NCBI GenBank assembly: GCA_003553445.1
Contig: PWEK01000094.1
Coordinates: forward strand, 1-64,000
Reading direction: 5' to 3'
DNA: 64,000 nucleotides
Source of the DNA: Elusimicrobiota bacterium
GTDB taxonomy: Bacteria; CG03; SLGR01
Shown here: positions 28,693 through 39,110 of the stretch, piece by piece
Position numbering within the stretch: position 1 is the first letter of the stretch
Layout of the letters: each line of letters starts with the position of its first letter
The notes under the pieces: generated by a model
Databases searched by the model: none
What the model was told of the DNA's origin: nothing
The model's input: only the letters and a program-made list of their open reading frames with translations
Position numbers and translations under genes: made by a program

Positions 28693-30825
28693 TTATTTTT
28701 TTTCTGCTTTTTTAATATTCATTGAAAACCTGCATCCGGGATATCCCGTGCAGGCAAGAAACTTCCCCTTTGGACCGCTTTTAATTGCAGTATCCTTTCC
28801 GCAATCAGGGCATTTTTCATATCCCAGAGGAATCTTAACAACCTCTCCATTTTTATCAAGGGCATAAGTTGTCTTACACTTCGGATAAGCCGAACAGGCA
28901 AGAAACTTACCGTACCTGCCGCTCTTTGTAAGCATATCAGATTTACACCTGGGACATTTCATGCTGCTTTTTGTCTCCTTGACCGGCTTTCCCTCTTCAT
29001 TTATATTATAAGTTTTTCTGCACTTTGGAAAAGCGGAACATGCCATAAATTTTCCGTTTCTGCCCCATCTTATAACCATTTCAGAACCGCACTCAGGACA
29101 TTCAGCATCAGTTTTTTCCTCTTTTACTTTTTCCATCTTATCTTTTGCCTTGTCAAGGTCTACGCTAAAATCTTTATAAAAATCTTTTATCATCTCAATC
29201 CACTCCTGTCTGCCTGCGGCAATTTCATCAAGCATTTCTTCCATGCGAGCCGTAAATTTTTTATCGACTATTTTAAAGAAATGTTTCTCCAGCGACTCAA
29301 TAACTATAAAGCTTATTTCCTCGGGTATAAGAGAACCGCTCTTAGACCTTACATATTTCCTGTTAAAAAGAGTGCTTATGATTGTAGCATATGTAGAGGG
29401 CCTTCCAATTCCGTTCTTCTCAAGCTCATTAACCAGCGTCGCCGGAGTAAACCTGGCCGGAGGTTTAGTTTCATGCTCCGTGCTGTCAAGTTTTATCCAT
29501 TTGAATTTTTGCCCCTTTTCAACGTCCGGCAGAATATTCTCTTTTATAAAAACACCGGAAATCTTCATAAATCCGTCAAACTTAATTTTCTGTCCGGTCA
29601 TCCTGAAATCATAATCCGCGCAATTTAATTCAACCTTAAGTTTTTCTATTATGGCTGATTTCATCTGACAGGAGACAAACCTTTTCCAGATAATTTCATA
29701 CAGCTTTCTCTGTTTTGATGACAAACTTGAGCTTACCTTTTCCGGTGTTCTAATCACAGATGTCGGTCTTATACACTCATGAGCTTCCTGAGCCGACTTC
29801 TTAGATTTATAGTAGTTGGGCTTTGAGGGGAGGTAATCTTTGCCGGACCGGGACTTGATAAAGTCTCTCGCCTGTTTCACAGCTGATTTTGCAATCTTGA
29901 CGGAATCCGTTCTCATATATGTAATAAGACCCGCAGAGGATCCGTCGGACAGTTCTATCCCCTCATACAGCTGCTGAGCTATTCTCATTGTCTGCCCCGG
30001 AGAAAAACCGAGACTGTTATACGCCTGCTGCTGCAAAGTCGAAGTTATAAAAGGAGCCGGTGGCCTCTTCTTAGTGTCTTTTGATTCAACTTCCGCTACG
30101 GAAAGCTCCCTGCCCCGGCAGTTCTTTACAATTTCCTGCGCCTTATCTTCAGTATCCAGATCAAACTTCTTCAGCTTCTTTCCCGACTTCCCATAGAGCT
30201 TTACATCCGCCTCTTCCCCCTTTACATCGGCTTTTCCCTCAACCGTAAAGTACTTTCGCGGCTTAAATGATTTTCTCTCTTTTTCCCTCTCTACAATTAT
30301 CTTTAAAGCCACAGACTGTACTCTGCCGGCTGATAACCCTCTCCTTATTTTTTTGGAAAGAAGCGGTGAAAGCCTGTACCCCACTACCCTGTCCAGGACC
30401 CTTCTTGCCTGCTGAGCATTCACAAGGTTGCTGTTTAACTTTCTCGGGTGTTCCAGAGCCTCATTTATAGCCTCTTTAGTTATTTCATGAAAAACTATTC
30501 TGTCAACCCTTTTATCGTTTTCACGGATTTTCAGAGCCTTTAGCAGGTGCCACCCTATCGCCTCACCCTCACGATCTTCATCCATGGCCAAATATACCTT
30601 GGACTCTTCCGATATCTCTTTTTTTATCTTTTTTATTACTTTTCTCTTGTTCTTTATTATTTCATATTGGGGGGTAAAATTATTTTCAACATCAACCCCG
30701 AACCTGTGAACAGGTAAATCTCTTACATGTCCCATTGATGAAACAACTTGATAATTTCCAGCAAAAAACTTCTTTATTATTCTAGCCTTTGTCGGCGACT
30801 CTACTATTATTATTTCATTAGTCAT
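28693..30825 (-). CDS. topA: DNA topoisomerase I
   Basis: IIVESPTKARIIKKFF, MDEDREGEAIGWHLL, ITYMRTDSVKI; three C-terminal zinc ribbons. Confidence 0.97.
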   Translation of the reverse strand: MTNEIIIVESPTKARIIKKFFAGNYQVVSSMGHVRDLPVHRFGVDVENNFTPQYEIIKNKRKVIKKIKKEISEESKVYLAMDEDREGEAIGWHLLKALKIRENDKRVDRIVFHEITKEAINEALEHPRKLNSNLVNAQQARRVLDRVVGYRLSPLLSKKIRRGLSAGRVQSVALKIIVEREKERKSFKPRKYFTVEGKADVKGEEADVKLYGKSGKKLKKFDLDTEDKAQEIVKNCRGRELSVAEVESKDTKKRPPAPFITSTLQQQAYNSLGFSPGQTMRIAQQLYEGIELSDGSSAGLITYMRTDSVKIAKSAVKQARDFIKSRSGKDYLPSKPNYYKSKKSAQEAHECIRPTSVIRTPEKVSSSLSSKQRKLYEIIWKRFVSCQMKSAIIEKLKVELNCADYDFRMTGQKIKFDGFMKISGVFIKENILPDVEKGQKFKWIKLDSTEHETKPPARFTPATLVNELEKNGIGRPSTYATIISTLFNRKYVRSKSGSLIPEEISFIVIESLEKHFFKIVDKKFTARMEEMLDEIAAGRQEWIEMIKDFYKDFSVDLDKAKDKMEKVKEEKTDAECPECGSEMVIRWGRNGKFMACSAFPKCRKTYNINEEGKPVKETKSSMKCPRCKSDMLTKSGRYGKFLACSAYPKCKTTYALDKNGEVVKIPLGYEKCPDCGKDTAIKSGPKGKFLACTGYPGCRFSMNIKKAEKK

Positions 30826-31912
30826 TTTTTATATACGTCTTTCCGGCAGATTGCATAACCAATCCCCTAAGTTCTAATTCCGTCAACTCACTTGCAAGAG
30901 AAGCCATATTAATCCCCGTTTCGGCCCCTATTCTGTCTATCTGCAGTGGCCCTGCGGATAGGGATTTTAATATTTTATGCCCGTTACAAGAAACCTTATC
31001 CTTATTTTTCTCATCCCTCTTTAAAAAATCCATCTTTAAAACCGGGTATATTTCTTCTATTATGTCTTCAGCGCCGGAAACAGGCGCCGCCCCTTCCTTC
31101 AAAAGATTCAAACACCCTGTGTTTTTTTCTGTAAATATAGAACCCGGCACGGCAAAAACCTGCCTTCCCTGTTCAAGGGCTATGTCCGCTGTAATAAGAG
31201 CGCCGCTTCTGGAAGGCGCCTGCACCACTACCGTTGCAAGAGCCATCCCGCTTACCACCCTGTTTCTCAATGGGAAATTTTTCGGAAGAGGCTCAGTATC
31301 AGGTGAAAATTCGCTCACAACCGCTCCATTTTTAGATATCCTGCGCATCAGGTTTATATTTGTTCTCGGATGCCTCTTATCAAGCCCGCTTCCAAGAACA
31401 GCAACTGTTCTTCCTCCGGCTTCAAGAGCCCCCCTGTGGGCCTGAGCGTCAATTCCCAACGCCCCGCCTGAAATCACAGTTATCCCATTTCTCGCAAGCC
31501 CCCTGGCAATCTTCCTTGCTGCAGACAGGCCATACTGCGAGGGCCTTCTTGTCCCCACCACCGCTACGGCATTAAAATCCTCTTTTAAAAGATTTCCGTC
31601 ACAGTATAAATACGAAGGTGGATCATATATTTCTTTTAAAAGCTCAGGGTATTCCCGCGAGCCGTAAACACATATTCTGTATTTTTTTCCGGCTGCTTTA
31701 AGCAGCTCTTTTTCACCTTCGGGAAAAGGACTCCTGACTTTATTTAATATTTTGGAGGCTTTTTCACGCGTAACACCGGCGGCGATTAAATCTCCTCGAT
31801 CCAGCTTCCCGATATTCTCTGGGCCGCCCGCTTTATCAACTATCTTTTTGACCGTAACTCGACCTACACCTTTTACAGAAAGTAATTTTAAGAGATCGAT
31901 TTTTCCCTTCAT
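30818..31912 (-). CDS. dprA: DNA-processing protein DprA
   Basis: AVVGTRRPSQYG, VISGGALGIDAQAHRGAL, VLGSGLDKRHPR, PLRNRVVSGMALATVVVQAPSRSGALITA. Confidence 0.94.
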   Translation of the reverse strand: MKGKIDLLKLLSVKGVGRVTVKKIVDKAGGPENIGKLDRGDLIAAGVTREKASKILNKVRSPFPEGEKELLKAAGKKYRICVYGSREYPELLKEIYDPPSYLYCDGNLLKEDFNAVAVVGTRRPSQYGLSAARKIARGLARNGITVISGGALGIDAQAHRGALEAGGRTVAVLGSGLDKRHPRTNINLMRRISKNGAVVSEFSPDTEPLPKNFPLRNRVVSGMALATVVVQAPSRSGALITADIALEQGRQVFAVPGSIFTEKNTGCLNLLKEGAAPVSGAEDIIEEIYPVLKMDFLKRDEKNKDKVSCNGHKILKSLSAGPLQIDRIGAETGINMASLASELTELELRGLVMQSAGKTYIKND

Positions 31913-32005
31913 AATTAGTTATAGTTAATTTAATATTTATTATTTTGTCAAATCAGCTTATATTTGTCCGGTATGTAGTAATATCTATTGAGCAGAATAT
32001 ATTTT

Positions 32006-32731
32006 TTAATCCCGGAAAAGCATCAAATCCCCCTCTTCAATCGGGATTGAAGAGGCGGTTATTCTCGCAGTTGAGTTTCTCGTCTGTATATCTCCCGTAA
32101 CCTTTGCTTCTCCGATTTTCCTGTATATAAACCCCATCTCATCACCCGTTTTAGGATGTATCGCCTGCCTTGTCCGCCTGTAAATATTGAATTCCTGTCT
32201 TTTTTCTATTCCGTCGTGCGAACCTAAATCAATAAAAAAGTAATCTGAATAAGCCTGTAAACGTTTTTCCTGTTTAAACTCTGAAACCGTGGCGTCAAAG
32301 CTGAAGTCTTCCGAAGCCAGAAAATACTTACGCTCATCATAATTTGTATTTTCTGCAACATCCGAATTTACCTCATTCTCTTCCACTTTCTTAGTTATTC
32401 TGGGTTCAGGAATTTTATCTACAACCCTGGGAATAATCAGTTCATCACCGGGAAAAATCCAGTGGGGATCATTGATAAAGTCATTAAAGCGGTATATCAG
32501 CCGCCACAGGTACTTATTGTCATACTTCCTCTCCGCTATCTTTATCAGCCAGTCACATTTTTGAACAGTATAAACATCCAGTATTACTTCCTTTCCTTCC
32601 GGAACAGGAATATCCTCCAGACCATCCTGCACTACAATACCGTCCGGGAAATCATAGCTTCCCTTCACATTGCAAAGCCACATTACTGTTATTACGGCGG
32701 CCGAAAATAAAACTTTATAATGTTTTTTCAT
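32006..32731 (-). CDS. Secreted LysM-domain protein
   Basis: Signal peptide; DVYTVQKCDWLIKIAERKYDNKYLWRLIYRFN...IFPGDELIIPRV. Confidence 0.7.
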   Translation of the reverse strand: MKKHYKVLFSAAVITVMWLCNVKGSYDFPDGIVVQDGLEDIPVPEGKEVILDVYTVQKCDWLIKIAERKYDNKYLWRLIYRFNDFINDPHWIFPGDELIIPRVVDKIPEPRITKKVEENEVNSDVAENTNYDERKYFLASEDFSFDATVSEFKQEKRLQAYSDYFFIDLGSHDGIEKRQEFNIYRRTRQAIHPKTGDEMGFIYRKIGEAKVTGDIQTRNSTARITASSIPIEEGDLMLFRD

Positions 32732-32785
32732 TAAAACTCTCCTTTATACCGGTTATATAAAAGTAATACAGGCCCTGTGTATTTG

Positions 32786-33433
32786 TCAACTATTTTCCAC
32801 ACCGTAGTTTTTTGTAATGATAACATCAGCTTTTTTTCTGTGTGAAGATATAATCTTATGCTCTATCCGAAGTATTTTCTCAGTATATTCATCCAGCTCG
32901 TCCCTCCCTCTCTCTTTTCTATGTTCAACTGTATCCTCCCAGGTTCTGTCAATAAAGACGTGTATGTCAGCGCTATCCAGGGCTGTTGTGTATGTTCCCT
33001 CCGCAACAACTATTTTAGCCGAAGACACCTCCGCAGTTTCTTCTAAAAGAGCATCGTTGTCATAATCTATAAGAGGTTTGACCAATTTTTCCGTTTTCCC
33101 ATCCTTGACTTCTTTTATATGTTCGTTCAGCAGTTCCATTTTAACCTCCTGCATCCCGACTTTATTTATATCTTCTCTGCGCGCCCTGTCATTTGTTTTC
33201 GGAGGCCTGACAAAATAATCATCCTGATGAAGCATAACGCTTTCTATCCCGTGCCGCTCTTTAAAGAGCCTGGCTATTTCTGATGCGATTTCAGACTTTC
33301 CGCTGCCGGATTCCCCGGCTACAGTAATGGCTTTCCTAGCTTCAGACCCCACAATTTTATTCTTTATTCTCTCATAAACCCCTTCTGCCGCTTTTGTGTG
33401 ATGCGGTTTTACAACAATTTTGTCTCCAAGCAT
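32786..33433 (-). CDS. Uridine kinase/phosphoribulokinase-family P-loop kinase
   Basis: ITVAGESGSGKSEIASEIA; HQDDYFV; PLIDYDNDALLEE; VVAEGTYTT. Confidence 0.75.
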   Translation of the reverse strand: MLGDKIVVKPHHTKAAEGVYERIKNKIVGSEARKAITVAGESGSGKSEIASEIARLFKERHGIESVMLHQDDYFVRPPKTNDRARREDINKVGMQEVKMELLNEHIKEVKDGKTEKLVKPLIDYDNDALLEETAEVSSAKIVVAEGTYTTALDSADIHVFIDRTWEDTVEHRKERGRDELDEYTEKILRIEHKIISSHRKKADVIITKNYGVENS

Positions 33434-33454
33434 ATTTTTACTCCTTTCCTTTAG

Positions 33455-34966
33455 TTATTTTAAATACAATTTTTTCAATTCAGTTTTAAGAAGGGCATCC
33501 TTCTCTTTAGACGGCTTCAGAAAATAACCGGGAATCTGCAAGTCCCCGTCCTGACTGAAGCCTCCATTTTTTACTCTGCGGAAAAGCTTTATATAACTGG
33601 AGGCAGCGCTTTTCCATGTAAACCTCTCCCTTACTCTCTGTTCACCCTTTTTTGAAAATTCTTCCCACAAGCTTTCATCAGTAAGCTTCTCCATTGACTT
33701 CCTTAATTCATTTTCATCCCTTGAATCAGCAAGAATCCCGTATTTGCCATCGCTGAGTATTTCCGAAGGCCCCCCGTGTTTAGTGGCGACAACCGGCAGC
33801 CCGGAACCCATTGCTTCAACAATTGTAAGGCCAAAGGGCTCATGAAGCGCCGGATTCACAAAAACCCACCCGTTCCGGGCGGCATAACGGTAAACATAAG
33901 GCATTTCTTTTAAAAAATCAAACCCGGGAGAAAAAGCTACATTTCCCTGAAGGTTTTTATGATTAATTTCACTTACAAGTTCATCAATTATCATCTTTTC
34001 ATTTTCATCAAATTTATTTCGGTTATCGGAATCAAGAGGATCTTCCACATTTCCCGCCACAATTAATATATTGAATTTCTCTCTCAAGAGCGGGCTGGAT
34101 GCATAAGATTTAAGAAGACCTGCAGGGTTTTTCTTAGCATCAAACCTGGCAGCCGAAAAGATACAGGGGTAATCAAGCCTCTCCTTACTTATGCTTTTTT
34201 TCAGCTCTCCCTTCAACTTATCAACAGCCTTGTCGTAATGCTCAGTATTATCCTCTTTCTCTCTGAATGAGAAAAACTGCTTGCGGTCTATGCCAGGAGG
34301 AATCTTTTCAAACTTTTCCCCATTCCGGACAGCGCCCGAATAGACCCTGTGTCCGTACTGTTTATCGATTTCCTCCTGCGTAGAGACAACTATTGCGCGG
34401 GCGTTTCTGAAAGAAACCCTTTCAGCGGCAATTCTAAGATGAAAGTTAAATTCGGAATTAATCTCACTAAAATTCGATTTAGACATCTTTAAATTATCCA
34501 TCTTCTTTCCCCCCAGGGAATGACCGGTATGTGTAAAGTTTCTATTCATGGATTTTTTTAGTATCGCAGCCGCCAGTCCGCCATCCGCATAATGAGATGT
34601 AAATACATCAGGTGAGTATCCTTCATCTTCGTAAAATTCCTCAACTCCCTTAGTATATTCGAGCATCAAAGGCCATAAATCTTCTTTATTTATAAACCTT
34701 CCTTCATCCCCGAACTTAATTCTGACAATTCTTAAATCTTCATCATTTTCGTATTTCTCTATCCTGCGGTTATACCCCGGCCACTTAGAATCATCAAAAT
34801 ATCTCGTTAAAATATCGACCTTGCATCCCAATCTGGCAAGCTCCTTGGAAAGCTCCAATATATAGACAATCTGTCCCCCGGTATCCGGATGGCTTGCAAT
34901 AGGAGGGTTCTTCCACTTTACATGCCCCTGAGGATTCAACAAAGCTGCTTTTATTTTATCAGACAT
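33455..34966 (-). CDS. GT4 glycosyltransferase, sucrose-phosphate-synthase-like
   Basis: HPDTGGQIVYILELSKELARLG; FTSHYADGGLAAAIL; HTGHSLGGKK; NPALHEPFGLTIVEAMGSGLPVVATKHGGPSEIL. Confidence 0.82.
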   Translation of the reverse strand: MSDKIKAALLNPQGHVKWKNPPIASHPDTGGQIVYILELSKELARLGCKVDILTRYFDDSKWPGYNRRIEKYENDEDLRIVRIKFGDEGRFINKEDLWPLMLEYTKGVEEFYEDEGYSPDVFTSHYADGGLAAAILKKSMNRNFTHTGHSLGGKKMDNLKMSKSNFSEINSEFNFHLRIAAERVSFRNARAIVVSTQEEIDKQYGHRVYSGAVRNGEKFEKIPPGIDRKQFFSFREKEDNTEHYDKAVDKLKGELKKSISKERLDYPCIFSAARFDAKKNPAGLLKSYASSPLLREKFNILIVAGNVEDPLDSDNRNKFDENEKMIIDELVSEINHKNLQGNVAFSPGFDFLKEMPYVYRYAARNGWVFVNPALHEPFGLTIVEAMGSGLPVVATKHGGPSEILSDGKYGILADSRDENELRKSMEKLTDESLWEEFSKKGEQRVRERFTWKSAASSYIKLFRRVKNGGFSQDGDLQIPGYFLKPSKEKDALLKTELKKLYLK

Positions 34967-35069
34967 TGACTGATTATAACTAAATCATTTTTTCTTTTCA
35001 AGATATGCCCCGTTGCATTTAATCCACTTAATATGCTTTCAGCAGGCATTGTTTTTTCTATCATAAAGC

Positions 35070-35540
35070 TCAATTCATAATCCATATAAAATAATTCAAG
35101 CTTCCGGCCACGCTTACCCAAATAAAATAAGGTGCCAAAGCAGCCGCCAGCAGCTTTGACACAGGCCATATAAAAAAGATGAGGGCAGCTATAGTCAGGT
35201 TAAGAAAAATTATCCAAAAAAATGCCGCTCCTGTTAATTTCAATCCGAAAAAAACAAGTGACCAGCTTGCGTTAAGAAATGCATTTACAATAAACAGGGA
35301 AACCACTATCCTGTAATTTTTATTTTCTCTGTATTGATTAACAAACAAGAGAACCACAACGGTCACCAGTATATATAAAAAAGTCCACATCGCCCCTATA
35401 AATCCCCCACCGGGAGTCCATTCAGGCTTAGAAAGCCGCTCATACCACCCGTTTAAGCCAAGTGAGGTAAAGTAACTGCCCAAAACCGCCACCGCTATAG
35501 TAACAAGCGGAACAATAAAATAATTAGTTTTTATTTTCAT
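35070..35540 (-). CDS. tspO: TspO/MBR family protein
   Basis: GWYERLSKPEWTPGG, GAMWTFLYILV, NASWSLVFF, five TM segments. Confidence 0.9.
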   Translation of the reverse strand: MKIKTNYFIVPLVTIAVAVLGSYFTSLGLNGWYERLSKPEWTPGGGFIGAMWTFLYILVTVVVLLFVNQYRENKNYRIVVSLFIVNAFLNASWSLVFFGLKLTGAAFFWIIFLNLTIAALIFFIWPVSKLLAAALAPYFIWVSVAGSLNYFIWIMN

Positions 35541-35895
35541 TTTCTCTTTTTCTCCTAGCCCGTTGAGCTCTTTTCCTTTTGCGCTTCCGTATTTTCTCTA
35601 TTTTTCTCTGCCTGGAGGATTTTTTTCCTTTCACCTTTTCTTCTATCTTATCAACCAAAGTGCGGCGAGCCAGAAATCTGTTTACCCCCTGAGAACGATT
35701 TGAAGATGACTTAACTTCCGTACCACTGGGCAGATGTTTAATATATACCCCGCTTGAGGACTTATCCGATTTCGTCCCCCCCTTTTTGGAAGAGGCTACA
35801 AATTTCTCCTTCAGGTCCTTCTCTTCTACCCCATACTTCTTCATCCTGCGGCGAAGCCTTTCTACCTTAGACTGCCGAATACCGAATTTATTCAC
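35524..35895 (-). CDS. Peptide chain release factor-like protein with GGT in place of GGQ
   Basis: FVASSKKGGTKSDKSSSGVYIKHLPSGTEVKSSSNRSQGVNRFLARRTLVDKIEEK aligns by eye without gaps to RF-1 domain (SSGPGGQxVNKxxxxVxLxHxPTGxxVKxxxxRSQxxNR); basic tail. Confidence 0.8.
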   Translation of the reverse strand: MNKFGIRQSKVERLRRRMKKYGVEEKDLKEKFVASSKKGGTKSDKSSSGVYIKHLPSGTEVKSSSNRSQGVNRFLARRTLVDKIEEKVKGKKSSRQRKIEKIRKRKRKRAQRARRKRENENKN

Positions 35896-35922
35896 TTTTT
35901 AACCCTCCTGTTTCAATATTTA

Positions 35923-36645
35923 TCACAAATCCTTTTCGGTGAAAATCAGACTGGGGCTGTTATCTTTCAACCAGCGTTTCTTTTCTTTTATATTATCACA
36001 ATGTTTTGATAATATACCCCAATAACCGGGGCTATGACTTTTTTCAATTAAATGCGTTACTTCATGGGCTACCACGTATTCGCTTATATCAGGCCTGGTC
36101 ATTATCAAACGCCAGTTTAAATTTATATTTCCTTTATTTGAACAACTGCCCCACCGGGTTTTCTGATTCTTTATATATATTTTCCTGTACTCAACGCCGT
36201 ATTTATCAGACCATTTATCCACCAATTCCGTAAAATATTTTCTAGCTTCTTTTTTATAAAATCTCTCCAGCTCCAATTTTACGCCATTCTTTTTTACCTT
36301 TTTTCCGGACAGGATAATTTTATCTTTTTCTAAAAAACTATCCGGCACGTTTCTTACTGCAAGTGTTTTTTTCTTTCCTTTATAAGGCCACTTGCTGCCG
36401 GGTGTAAATTTTCTTTTTGGAATTTTATCTCTTAATTTTTCAAATTCTTTCCACTTTTTTATTATCCAATCCTCTTTCTGTGCGATAAATTCAAAAGGTT
36501 TTATTCTGCTGTTTTTTGATACAGTTACACGCATTTCCCTTATAGTAATATCTATCCGTGAAGCTTTCGCTTTATTGCTTCTTACAACCGTATAGGGAAT
36601 CTTTACTTTTTTCTTTTTAAAATAACTTTTTTTAATTTTTTTCAT
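35923..36645 (-). CDS. YgjP-like (DUF45) zinc metallopeptidase
   Basis: KTRWGSCSNKGNINLNWRLIM, YVVAHEVTHLIEKSHSPGYW; start at MKKIKKSY. Confidence 0.88.
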   Translation of the reverse strand: MKKIKKSYFKKKKVKIPYTVVRSNKAKASRIDITIREMRVTVSKNSRIKPFEFIAQKEDWIIKKWKEFEKLRDKIPKRKFTPGSKWPYKGKKKTLAVRNVPDSFLEKDKIILSGKKVKKNGVKLELERFYKKEARKYFTELVDKWSDKYGVEYRKIYIKNQKTRWGSCSNKGNINLNWRLIMTRPDISEYVVAHEVTHLIEKSHSPGYWGILSKHCDNIKEKKRWLKDNSPSLIFTEKDL

Positions 36646-36769
36646 TCTCTGTTTTTGAATTAATATTTTTCTGGTTTTGACAACCCTCTTGAAATTAAAA
36701 CATTTTTTTATAAAATATAAGACCAGATTGATAGCGCCGGTATTACCCCCCAATACCGGCGCATTTTTT

Positions 36770-37237
36770 TTAATACCTGTTTTTCATGTAATCTTCAAGA
36801 ATACTGCGATGATCGAATGCTATTCTTTCTGGAAGATTATTTAATTTAAAAAGCGAGGCTTTACTGGCGTCTGAAGCGCCCCTGGGCACACCGTTTGCCT
36901 TAGCCGTATAAACAGTTGATATTGTATGGAATCTGGGATCCCTGCCCGGTGCTGAGTACGTATGAAATTGCGCAAGGTCTTCCAGCTCCAGTCCGGTTTC
37001 CTCTTTTGCTTCTCTGCAGGCGGCTTCCTCAAGTGATTCACCTTTTTCTACGAAACCTCCCGGAATAGCCCATCCGAAAGGAGGGTTCTTTCTTTCTATA
37101 AGAACTATACTGTCTCTGATTTTAATGATTATATCAACTGTTGGTATGGGAAATCTGTTTTCTGCCATTTTTTTATTCCAGTTTCTTCCCGGATCAGAGT
37201 TCATAAACTGAATAACCTCCGTTTCTGTAAATTTCAT
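36770..37237 (-). CDS. NUDIX hydrolase
   Basis: [26 protein letters not shown] Nudix box. Confidence 0.93.
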   Translation of the reverse strand: MKFTETEVIQFMNSDPGRNWNKKMAENRFPIPTVDIIIKIRDSIVLIERKNPPFGWAIPGGFVEKGESLEEAACREAKEETGLELEDLAQFHTYSAPGRDPRFHTISTVYTAKANGVPRGASDASKASLFKLNNLPERIAFDHRSILEDYMKNRY

Positions 37238-39110
37238 CACATTTCTCCAGTATTCCCTCAAAAACCCTCAGAATACTCTCCGAGCGAAAACCGACGTATT
37301 CTTCCGCCGATCTTCTATTAATAAGCATATATGAAAACCCCTCATTTTTCAATTTATTAATGACCCCCCGGGGGCTGGCGAACCTTCTAATGTAATACTC
37401 TACAGGTTCCTTAGTCAAAAGCCCGGGTGAAAGTGTTTTTCTATCTATATAATAAGTCCTGTTTTCACCAACAACGAAAACCCTGCTTTCAACAGGGATT
37501 TCATTATTTATAAAACTGAAAACCTCCATTCCTTCAATTCTGTTTAAATATTCATTTTTCTCTTCATATCCAAAAACATAGTTTATCCTTTCCGAATCCA
37601 GAGCATCCGGCAGTATCATATGAATATTAACTAGTAGTACCACACCCAGGGAAGTGTAAAGAAACACAGGGAAATATTTTTTACCTTGTGAAAAGGATTT
37701 CATCAAACTCACAGAAAAAACAGCGCCGAAAGGAATCAGCGAGAACAGAAAAGGCGTCTTTCTGCCGGCAACGGTATATATTCCCAGGTAGAGAACTATG
37801 TAAAACACCACTTCTTTAACGGGCCTTTCATACCTTTTGAAAAATACAAAACACGGAATTATGAGAAAATAAAGCGGCCCGAGCATAAAAAAATTATAGA
37901 TTGATATCTTATCTTCAAAAGGGATATGCCACAGAGGAAACATATACCCCCATGCGCTTTTTGCGGTTTCCAACCCTAACTGCAGGGTATGAGGAGAATG
38001 ACCGGTTACAAAAGGAAAAAGAAAATATCCCGTATGAAAAAAGTTTTTCAATATTACAGGTAAAAGAACCAGGACAAAAGGTATAAGAAAGGCTGAAAGG
38101 GTATCTATATGCTCATGAAAGTCAATACTTTTTTTTCCACGAACAAATGTAACATAAATCATTAAGAGCAGAATAAATGGAGTAAAGAGAGTAAAAAGCC
38201 CGAAAGAAAGAGAAAATCCGCAAAATAAGCCGGATATAACCAGCCACCTAAGATCAAAACCCCTGCCCCATCTCTGAAAGCAATAGAAAGCCATAAAAGA
38301 ATAAAATGCTGAAGCAACAAATAGGTGATCAATCATGAGAAACCTGTACAACACGGGAGTAGTGGCTGCGGCTCCGAAAGCAAATAGGGCTGCTGTCCGG
38401 TTTGATATTTTTCTTGAAACCGCATATACACTTATCAACATAAGAAAAAAGAAAGAGAATGTCATAAGTCCGGGTAATGAAGAGCCCCCCAAAGCCCGGG
38501 CCATTGCGTAGAGCATTGTCATTCCCTGTGGCAAATCCGAAATATAATTAAAACTGATGTTTACCAGCCCCCCTTCCAGCAGATATCTTCTTGCCGTTGA
38601 AAGCGATGCTGAAAGCGGGTAGTCATGGATAGGCAGAGAAAAAGAGTTAATAAAAGCCAAAGCCAGAGCTGTAAAAATAACCATTAATAAAGAAATTTCC
38701 GTAAGGGATAAACCGCCGCAAAAAAAGCTGGTACACTTTTCATAAGCTTTAACTGTCAACTCATATATCTCTTTATAACTGATAAGGCAAGCTGCGATTA
38801 TAATTAAAAAGACTGCCACGCAGCCAAGCAACCCGAGAGCGGCAATTATTAAGGTTAAAAGATAATATATTCCCAGACCAAGAGCAGCTGAAACAGAAAT
38901 GTCTTCAAGAATTGGCTCGGGCTTTATATTTAAAATACCCAGAAGAACCCTGCCGAGGCCTGTTGCAGAAAGAAAAATTAAAAACCATAAAAACAGCGGG
39001 AAAAAAAATGTTTTAAAGGGAATGGGGTTCATTAATCCGTAAACTGTAAATAAAATAAGCGTCCAAAAAATATAAATTATTTTTTTCGCTTCAATTTTTC
39101 CTTTAATCAT
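37194..39110 (-). CDS. Polytopic membrane protein, possible GT39/PMT-like glycosyltransferase
   Basis: Many TM segments; early [21 protein letters not shown] loop resembling PMT_2 proteins. Confidence 0.55.
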   Translation of the reverse strand: MIKGKIEAKKIIYIFWTLILFTVYGLMNPIPFKTFFFPLFLWFLIFLSATGLGRVLLGILNIKPEPILEDISVSAALGLGIYYLLTLIIAALGLLGCVAVFLIIIAACLISYKEIYELTVKAYEKCTSFFCGGLSLTEISLLMVIFTALALAFINSFSLPIHDYPLSASLSTARRYLLEGGLVNISFNYISDLPQGMTMLYAMARALGGSSLPGLMTFSFFFLMLISVYAVSRKISNRTAALFAFGAAATTPVLYRFLMIDHLFVASAFYSFMAFYCFQRWGRGFDLRWLVISGLFCGFSLSFGLFTLFTPFILLLMIYVTFVRGKKSIDFHEHIDTLSAFLIPFVLVLLPVILKNFFHTGYFLFPFVTGHSPHTLQLGLETAKSAWGYMFPLWHIPFEDKISIYNFFMLGPLYFLIIPCFVFFKRYERPVKEVVFYIVLYLGIYTVAGRKTPFLFSLIPFGAVFSVSLMKSFSQGKKYFPVFLYTSLGVVLLVNIHMILPDALDSERINYVFGYEEKNEYLNRIEGMEVFSFINNEIPVESRVFVVGENRTYYIDRKTLSPGLLTKEPVEYYIRRFASPRGVINKLKNEGFSYMLINRRSAEEYVGFRSESILRVFEGILEKCDEIYRNGGYSVYEL

